From positions 62,001 to 126,000 of the forward strand of contig JABYQS010000005.1 in the NCBI GenBank assembly GCA_022592435.1: a DNA stretch of 64,000 nt, given 5' to 3'. The notes under the pieces are model-generated. The model made no database searches. It was not told the DNA's origin and was given only the letters and a program-made list of their open reading frames with translations. How positions within the stretch are numbered: the first letter of the stretch is position 1; each line of letters starts with the position of its first letter. Position numbers and translations under genes: made by a program. Below are positions 57,217 to 64,000 of this stretch, piece after piece. This stretch comes from Cerioporus squamosus (taxonomy: Eukaryota; Basidiomycota; Agaricomycetes; Polyporales; Polyporaceae).

Positions 57217-58845
57217 GCCCTTTTGGTGCCGAGATACAGTCATGTCGGTTGACTTACTAGCAGGAGCCCTTCCTAGCATAGGTCCTCTGCGGATGTGCCA
57301 TCTAGCGCTGTGCGACATCCTGGCACCTAGACATCCAAACGGAGTCTCCGCGGTATTGCATGGCAAACGCCTACTGACGTAGTGCCTGTTGTACTGCGCA
57401 TCCGTTCCATCGCGAGACTTGCAGCACACACGTTGCCCTCGCAAGTGCACATCAAACGGGGTAACATACCTTGCCTGTGGATACTCTCACGCTGACTGAG
57501 ACTCACAGATATGATGACTGATGTGTTGGAGGCCATACCAACTCAGCAATCTCAAGTGGAGACTAGACTGCTTCGGCGGCCCTGAACAGGACGGCATCTA
57601 GGAAACAATTTCACGGCTACGACGTTGCAATTCGGCTGAAGACCTTACTGGCGATGCAATGCCCCTGTTGCGTCCTATCGCGTGCGTATACTCATCCGCA
57701 GTTGTAAGCGAGCAAGTTTCTCAACGATCATCACATCTACCCCAAGTGTCAACCATCGTGGCAATGCGGCTCCCGAGCTCCTTTGTCTGAAGTGCCGACA
57801 ACCTCCAGCGCAGCGCCGCTTCGACGCTGCAGATAGCGGAACTACACTGTAACTCGCTGTGAGTCAAAGCGGATGTTTCTCAACAGGCGCATGCAGCTCA
57901 TTTTGTGACTTCCCTGTAATCATTAGCCCTTCACGTATTTGGTCGCGCATTTTGCCCATCACCACAGTGGTACATCCATGATGAAAATCACATCATGAAG
58001 ACGGCGATCACGGTCATCGTGCCCTCGCTCTCTAACTCGTGAGTTCCAGAGTTCTACGTTATCGGGCCATGTTTACGGAAGAGCCCATGTGATGGGAAGT
58101 GTTCACGCTTTGGACTGGTGCCTCTGCTGGTTGAACAGTGTATCCCAGTTCACCGACACCAACGTGATCGGCGCACAACGCTGCGAGCTGTCACATACAG
58201 GACACTCGCACGACATGCGCATGCGATTTGGCTCACCGCACCATTCCCAGGAGAGTCTATGACGTCGCGTATGTTGGACCATGAAATGGTCAAGCTGGCG
58301 ATGTCACGTCTGTAGACATCCCGCACCATTTCCTGGATCGCATCTGTCGCAGGGCTGGGAGCTGCTGTGCATGCGCCGCCATGGGCATGGTCGCTTAAAA
58401 CTCGGTCCTTGGATGCCAGTAGTCAAGCAATTCAGGACACAGCTCCTGTTTCACGCCATGACCGGCATACATAGGGTCGATACGGAAGTATTGCCTTACA
58501 CCGAGGAAAGGAGAGGACAGGAGCGCACCCGCGACCGGTGGATATGTCCGGGAGGACCGGAGGATGCATATATGGCCCTTCTACCGCCGTTGCTTCCCCA
58601 GTATGGCAGTCCAATCAGCCGTCGTGAACGTTCATTCCGACCAGGCATGCAAACGCAATGCGGTTGTCTATCAGAATGGTCACAGTCACCGGTCGCTTGC
58701 GGCGCTTGTGCAGCGTTAGTTCCTCCGACCAATTGATGCCATGGCGGGAATTGGCGATCTCGCCGTCCGGTGGCGCTTGCCTGTCCGGCGTCATCTGTCC
58801 GTGCCCGCTGCTATCTGAGCTCCCGTTCCTAGCGCTGCGTAGAGG
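57217..58845. other. Gene-poor stretch
   Basis: 1.6 kb. A 151-codon open frame at 58281-58736 lacks recognisable features. I see no tRNA or inverted-repeat element here. Confidence 0.45.
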
Positions 58846-58852
58846 TATATAA
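58846..58852 (+). promoter_or_regulatory. TATA box of the small membrane protein gene
   Basis: TATATAA, 103 bp before the ATG at 58955, followed by a C/T-rich leader. Confidence 0.6.
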
Positions 58853-58954
58853 TGCATGGACAGTTCGTCCTGTCGAGGCAGCTCATTCACTCAAGGATCC
58901 GCCCTTCATCCCTCCCATACCCACTATCTACACCCGTCCGCTTCATCCATCGTC

Positions 58955-59200
58955 ATGCGCTCCTTGAAGTTGTACGAGCACCCCGACTTCAAGGCAGAAG
59001 ACGAAGACGTCTCCCTCCTTACCACCATCTGCTTCGTGCTTACGCTTGCGATGGCTGGTGCCGTCTTCATCCTGAGCATCTCTTGCCTACTATTCTGGGA
59101 CGACTGCCAAACATGTGAGTAATCCTCCGACCGCCGAGTGTGCTCTCATTGATCACCAGTCCAGCCTATCCTATCTATTCTGCGCGCCCACACCTCCTAA
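58955..59200 (+). CDS. 66-residue single-pass membrane protein, unknown function
   Basis: Reads MRSLKLYEHPDFKAEDEDVS, then a hydrophobic segment of about 24 residues (TTICFVLTLAMAGAVFILSI, continuing SCLLFW), then DDCQT. An intron (GTGAGT at 59115, ..CACCAG ending 59159) joins in frame to FQPILSILRAHTS and TAA at 59198-59200. An in-frame ATG at 58856 overlaps the TATA-proximal region and is unlikely to be in the transcript. No homologue comes to mind. The strong core promoter and correct splice signals argue that it is transcribed. Confidence 0.5.
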
Positions 59201-59613
59201 CTGTACAACAAGTCCTCAAGGGCTAAGCGCCAACGTATCAGTCTTGTCTCGTATCATGCACGCTGCTCTAGCTCTATTAGGAGGTGAGCCTTTAGTCCGG
59301 AGTCTTGTGTAGTACCCGCACTCATTCGTTCCTGTTATTGCAGCAAGATATCGCCAAGGACGAGTCTCTGTATTATTAGCTATGGCCACACCACCGCTGC
59401 CCGCTCCCATTTACTGCCGGTATGCTTGTTCTCCTCAGCCCACCTTGTAGATTTAGGAGATCTCGCCAGACCCAGCTCCATTACGCTGCGGTCATGTACA
59501 CCACTTACGTTTTTGGAGGAGGTCTGTCGCATTGTAGACTTGCATAGTTGACTATTCGTTACACACTATTCTTATTACCCTCTCAGTTTATGTTGCATTA
59601 CTAGAACCTAATT
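59201..59613. other. Intergenic, nothing recognised
   Basis: About 410 bases, AT-richer than average, without a convincing frame. Confidence 0.4.
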
Positions 59614-59877
59614 CTATTCTTCGTTTCCGTCTTCTCCATCTCCATCTCCATCCGCGCCCGCCCCGACGCTTCTTCCGAACGGGACGCACGTCAGATCCGA
59701 CTGGTCGGCAGAGATCATGATGACTACTGTGGTTCTTCCATCCAGGGTTCCGCCCGCGGCAGGCATGGCGCTTGGAACTGAGCAGTTCCAGCCGTGAAGA
59801 GTGACATACGCAGCCCCGGGATCGGGCTCAGCATACTGCTTCCACCGATCGGTCTGCAAGATCAGCATGCAAACCAC
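59614..59877 (-). CDS. Fragment of an unknown protein, possibly a last exon
   Basis: The frame TDRWKQYAEPDPGAAYVTLH, GWNCSVPSAMPAAGG, TLDGRTTVVIMISADQSDLT ends in an acidic GDGDGDGEDGNEE tail encoded by a GGAGAT repeat. An acceptor (CTTGCAG) directly precedes TDRWK, so the first codons of the open frame may be intronic. I could not find an upstream exon in phase. No family recognised. Confidence 0.35.
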   Translation of the reverse strand: MVCMLILQTDRWKQYAEPDPGAAYVTLHGWNCSVPSAMPAAGGTLDGRTTVVIMISADQSDLTCVPFGRSVGAGADGDGDGEDGNEE

Positions 59878-60330
59878 CTTTCGAGGGTCGTGCGCGGGAA
59901 GGAATACTCACCAGGTCAGCAAATCACACAAATTCGCATCATCTCGGGGATACCAGCAGCCACTGAACCAGCTGAATGAACTCTATCATATTGGCAATGG
60001 ACTGCGGTCTCCCCAAGTCCGTCCGTAACGTGTAGCCTCGTGGAGCTAGGTACAGCATGTCCGGCGTTCAACGTTCAATCGCAGTCCGTTACAGACTCTG
60101 CGGGCACGAGCACAGTAAACCCTATCGATGACGGCAGAGTATGAAATCCACCAGCGAGTCGCGCACGAAGGTTCGTCTCCGGCCTCAGTCAGCTTCCCTG
60201 ACCTGCACCCGCGCCCCGCCCCCGCTCGTCTTCGCGAGCGATTCGCGCGAAGCAATCCAACGCTCAACGAAAGGCCGATAGCGACACCGGCTCGAGCTGT
60301 ACCTGGCGCATCTCGGCTGCAGGCGGCGTG
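59878..60330. other. Intergenic
   Basis: About 450 bases, possibly holding upstream exons of the fragment at 59614; none could be joined in frame. Confidence 0.35.
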
Positions 60331-62160
60331 CTATCGCGTGCTTCCCCTCTCCCGTCTTCTATCCTGCGCGCCCATGGCTCGCTGAAGATGTCGTGTGTCC
60401 CGTCGTCCGCCATGGGGCTGTCGCTTGCAGGCACTCTCCTCCGTGCGGACTCGTTGGATGCGCGGACAGCCGACGGGGCTATTATTGGAAGTGGCAGAGG
60501 CACGCTCGACGGAACGTGCCAGCCCAGCCGCTCCTGTGCAAATTGCTTCCGGAGTAAAAGGAGACCGATACTGTACGTCGCGCCAAAGACCTGTCAAAGG
60601 CCAGAGATAGTCGGTCGAATGACCCCGGGAAGCCATGTCAGCGACTGGAACGTGCGGTTCGCCCAAAAGGCCGGACCGAAAGTTTGGAGCACTCACCGCT
60701 GCCCATCCTATGCATATTGCGACCACCACCGTTTGACTGACGCTGCTCACTGCGGGATCCCGATCTATCCCATTCACGGTCTAGGAGAGATTGTGTGTGA
60801 AGGAATGAACGGGATCCTGCTAGCACAACGCTGGCATGCATACCTCGTAGATAGACAATCCGAACAAAGCCAGGCCAAGGACGACGTGTACAACGTTCCG
60901 CGGTGGATGTGCCCTTCCATGCTTCGGACGTCGCACATGGATGAGCGTACCTAGTGCAACTTGAATGATGTATAGCACGAAAAGGACGACACCGCAGATC
61001 TTCGGGCGGGCGCATGGACGTAGGAGCGCAGGCATCGCCGTCAATACGTATAATTAGAAGGCGCGGACAACGTGCAGACGCAGAGACTCACCTGGTGCAC
61101 CGTTACGATATGTTCCCTGCCTTGCTGAGCGACCGCAAGGGGACCCAACGCCCACCCCACGCAAATGAATGGGATCCCAAGCACCACATTGATAAACCAA
61201 TGCGCGGTAAACCACTTGGACGTGAAGATGCGCGACCATCGGGCCACCAGTGAGCCCATTGGCAATAAAATGAGGAATCCCGCAGCAGAGAGCGCTGCGT
61301 GCACTACCAAAAGGCTGTTGGACCGAGGTGCGCCATTCAGTGCTGACGAGGGCGATGACTGAGACGGCGTCGGTGGAGGCGGGGTCGGTGTTGCAGAAGT
61401 CGCGCCCAGTTGCGAACTGGCAACTGACGGGGAAGAAGATCCGCCAGAATCATCCAGCTCCTTCGCGAGATCCAATGAGAGGGTTCCAGCATCAAGATGC
61501 TGCTCAATCTGCGCATCGGGGCTGGCGTCCGGCGGCGTGACTCCAAACGCCCATATCAGCGACTGCACTGTGTCGTTATTCTTCGGGATATCGAAGGCCA
61601 GAATTGGTGACACGTTCGGCGACTGCGGAAAATCAGGGTCATCGTCCAGACGTGAGGCACTGTACGATGCATCTAGACGCACGATGTTGGCGCGAGGGGT
61701 CACGCTTGCCAGGCGTGGAGGATGGGTTACGGGAAGGGGTTCGATACGATTTGACGCTTCTCTTTGTGACAGTATGGTCGTGCCGTTAGCTGTCTGCCAC
61801 AGGATGACCATGGGGGTATTGGCCATCGTGCTGCCGAAGCCGCTGAGAGGGTGTTGGTCAGCTATCGGGTTGAGCATCGTACGTGCTTTTACTCACATCG
61901 CCATCCATCCCAGCTGATTGAGTGCCTTCAGCTCATCTGTATCGTCGCAGAGATGTCTAGTCAGGCGAAAGAGGCTCCCCAATATCCGACATTGGAAGCA
62001 TACATGTTACTTTCGAGGCATTTACCGTCGCCTGGACGCACATCAAGGACCCACACCAGGAATCGCCTTGGAGTGCCGACACTGCGGGAAAGCGCGACGT
62101 CACGAAGGCCAACAATACCAACAACAGTGGCTCCGGCACTCGAGCCAAGGAAAATTGCAT
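60331..62160 (-). CDS. Secreted/membrane DOMON - cytochrome b561 protein
   Basis: The start at 62158-62160 gives a signal peptide (ARVPEPLLLVLLAFVTSRFP) followed by a short Cys-containing lead-in (SWCGSLMCVQATVN). The DOMON domain, a heme-binding beta-sandwich related to the cellobiose dehydrogenase cytochrome, shows LNQLGWMAIGFGSTMANTPM, VILWQTANGTTILSQR and PHLASVT-like strands. A Pro/Ser/Thr linker precedes the b561-type helices: VVHAALSAAGFLILLPMGSL, WFTAHWFINVVLGIPFICVG, CGVVLFVLYIIQVALGTLIH, RNVVHVVLGLALFGLSIYE and VVVAICIGWAAVFGATYSIG. The His residues in VVH, TAH and NVVH are candidate heme ligands. Such proteins move electrons across the plasma membrane. The cytosolic tail is Arg-rich. 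One acceptor (before LKALNQ) is chosen for phase rather than strength. Confidence 0.82.
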
Positions 62161-62527
62161 CCTTTCAGGGAGCCAAGAGGTAAGAGCGGAAGGTAACGAG
62201 GGCGAGAATAACGTGGTGGACGAGAAGGCAAGAGACGGACGTCCACGACACCCCAAAGGGCGACGTGGAGGCTTGCACTCTTCTCAGGCCTGACCAACCC
62301 AAGGCAGGCACTCTACCCATAGCTGGGAATGCGCATGTTGTTATCGGACTTGGCAGTCTATGAGCGAGCGGGGCGACGGGGCGTGGGACCTTCGAAGATG
62401 CTCTTAGCCTGGCGCTGCGGCAGTCCGGGAAAAGCAGTGAGAACGAGAACGTGCGATGGATTTCTAGAGTACATGCTGAAATGTGGTTTTATACAGTGGG
62501 TACTTGCGCTTTCCAACCGCGCAGCAT
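62161..62527. other. Upstream region of the DOMON-b561 gene
   Basis: About 370 bases, no gene seen. Confidence 0.4.
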
Positions 62528-63214
62528 CTACTCGAAGATCCACTTGGCCTGATCGTGGTTGTACTGGACGACGCCCTCGGGGAACCAGCTGCAATTTGGA
62601 GCAGGTTACGACTGGATCTGAGATCGAAAGCAGATTCACGTACAGAGCGATCTCCTTCTCGGCGCTCTCGACAGAGTCGGAGCCGTGGCAGATGTTGCGG
62701 CCGACAGCGAGAGCGAAGTCACCGCGGATGGTACCTGTAGGGAGGAGGAGACACGTGTGAGGCGCACGTTTGCGTGCCTCGAGGCTAACAACATACCAGG
62801 AGCAGACGCAAGGGGGTTGGTCGCGCCGAGCATGGCACGGCCAGTCTTGACGGCATCAAGACCCTCCCAAACCATGGCTGCGACAGGGCCAGATGCCATG
62901 TACTTGATGAGGCCGGGGAAGAAGGGCTTGCCCTTCAGGTCGGCGTAGTCTGGATGGTTAGATGTAAGGATATGGCAATCCATTACTGAACAAGAGACGT
63001 ACGCTTCTCCAAGTGCTCCGGAGTAGCGTGGACAAGCTTAAGGGCAATAAGCTTGAAGCCGCGCTGCTCGAAACGGCTGATGATGTTGCCGACGAGTCCG
63101 CGCTGGACACCGTCCGGCTGTAGCAGGGTATATGCGCTCAGTATGCCGTCGAAAACAAGCACAACGCATTGTACGCACCTTGACCATGATGTAGGTGCGC
63201 TCCTGGACCGACAT
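62528..63214 (-). CDS. NDK1: Nucleoside diphosphate kinase
   Basis: Transfers the gamma phosphate from ATP to NDPs through a phosphohistidine. Exons 63179-63214 and 63003-63117 plus further short exons give the full 150-odd-residue enzyme: [76 protein letters not shown], the active-site [20 protein letters not shown] with catalytic His, and the C-terminus [10 protein letters not shown]. The frame is intact. A TATAAAA box and a pyrimidine-rich leader lie just upstream, as expected for a strongly expressed housekeeping gene, and the promoter is shared with QCR7. Confidence 0.96.
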
Positions 63215-63288
63215 AGCTGCTGTAGGGAGTGGATGTGGGAGATGGAAGAAGAGAAAGAGATGGAGGAGGAGGAAGAGGACAACCGACG

Positions 63289-63295
63289 TTTTATA
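63289..63295 (-). promoter_or_regulatory. TATA box of NDK1
   Basis: TATAAAA on the minus strand about 75-80 nt before the NDK1 ATG, with a C/T-rich block (minus strand) between. The divergent NDK1-QCR7 promoter spans 63215-63448. Confidence 0.65.
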
Positions 63296-63448
63296 CATCT
63301 CTTCGATCTGTATGCGCACCTGCTAATCTCTGCCAAATCGGGGCACGCGTCCAGAGCTCCGCCACCGGGGACAAACAGCGCCAAACACGGCTCGGGCAGT
63401 CGCGGGCGGCGTCGGGCGTAGGCGCCCTGTACTCGCTCATAGACTACG

Positions 63449-64000
63449 ATGACCATCGCTGGCCCGCTTGGTGTCTCCGTTGCCTCGACCATCCGCAGGA
63501 ACCGCACGCTCTACGCGTGGGTCAAGCCCATCGCCGACTGGTACGCCAACGCCGCTGGGCACAGAAAAGTCGGCCTCAAGTACGACGACCTCCGTACGTG
63601 ACGTTTCGCGCCTCGGGTTTTTGCAGTCGGTGAACTGGGCTTGTGTTGCAGTCGTTGAGGAGCGTCCTGATGTCGAACGGGTGAGTACTCGCATTGCTGT
63701 TGCAGGAAGGGCCGTACCGACCGTTGTGGACCAGGCACTCGCGCGTTTGACCCCTCGCGAGCAATACGACCGCGCATTCCGCTTCAAGCGTGCCTCTCAG
63801 TGCAGCGTCGTCCACGATGTCCTCCCAAGGACCAGTGGATCAAGCCGGAAGAGGTACGTGTGACTTGACGCGAGCTTGACCAGATATTTACGCTCCAGGT
63901 TCACAAGGATGTGCGCTACCTCAAGCCCCACGTTGAAGAAGTCGTGAAGGAGGACTTGGAGCGCCAGAAGTGGGACAACATCGAGGTCAAGAGGACGCGG
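63449..64000 (+). CDS. QCR7: Cytochrome bc1 complex subunit 7, with a one-base frameshift, 3' end outside the window
   Basis: The 14-kDa, matrix-side subunit of respiratory complex III (UQCRB/QCR7). Exons 63449-63593, 63652-63680, 63735-63853 and 63899 onward encode [60 protein letters not shown] and, after the break, [20 protein letters not shown] then [11 protein letters not shown]. The first three exons total 293 nt, one short of in-phase. The break is at CCC 63824-63826, where [11 protein letters not shown] needs one more C. An essential respiratory subunit is unlikely to be inactivated, so an assembly error is the best explanation. The stop codon is beyond 64000. Confidence 0.9.

Noticed and set aside
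58281..58736. 151-codon plus-strand frame
   Set aside because: No recognisable motif, unusual residue composition, and no promoter or splice signals to support it.

Overview
The window is nuclear DNA from a filamentous basidiomycete, most likely an Agaricomycete. Almost every gene is cut by many short introns (mostly 50-65 nt, GT-AG with a few GC-AG). The DNA is GC-rich, intergenic gaps are short, and the gene set is fungal (SulP permease, TRAPPC13, TEL2, YME2, QCR7, CWH41-type glucosidase, DOMON-b561, EST1/SMG6-like). There are no operons, rRNA, tRNA or CRISPR arrays that I can support.

Layout. 0-10 kb: 5' end of a cytochrome P450 (minus); a 584-bp non-autonomous, Mutator-like inverted-repeat element inserted 15 bp upstream of the 25S rRNA methyltransferase gene BMT2; TRAPPC13 (minus); and, from a shared 332-bp promoter, YME2 (plus). 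10-20 kb: mitochondrial ribosomal protein uL15m (minus), an unrecognised broken-looking reading frame, TACO1/YebC (plus), sulfate permease copy 1 (minus) and a NYN-domain/OST-HTH protein copy 1 (minus). 20-33 kb: processing glucosidase I (plus), a Ser-rich unknown (minus), an MFS transporter (minus), TEL2 (minus) and a small probable mitochondrial membrane protein (plus). 33-46 kb: a cytosolic-type 5'-nucleotidase (minus), sulfate permease copy 2 (minus), a repeat-bearing gene-poor stretch, a STRAP-like WD40 protein (minus), NYN copy 2 (minus) and an NTF2-like unknown (plus). 47-64 kb: an SDR dehydrogenase (plus), an EST1/SMG6-like protein with a PIN domain (plus), a 4-kb gene-poor stretch with one weak two-exon model, a tiny TATA-driven membrane protein, a DOMON-cytochrome b561 protein (minus), nucleoside diphosphate kinase (minus) and, divergently, QCR7 (plus, its 3' end running off the window).

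Themes. Mitochondrial proteins are frequent (YME2, uL15m, TACO1, QCR7, probably the 32.5-kb gene). Sulfate permease and NYN/OST-HTH genes each occur twice in the same order and strand, with shared intron positions, which suggests an old segmental duplication. RNA/telomere surveillance is represented by TEL2, the EST1/SMG6-like PIN protein and the two NYN proteins.

Caution. Three otherwise well conserved genes (BMT2, the SDR, QCR7) each lack exactly one base in the middle of a conserved block; two of the losses are in the same CCC-AAGGACC context. QCR7 is a core respiratory gene, so base-level assembly errors are the likeliest explanation.
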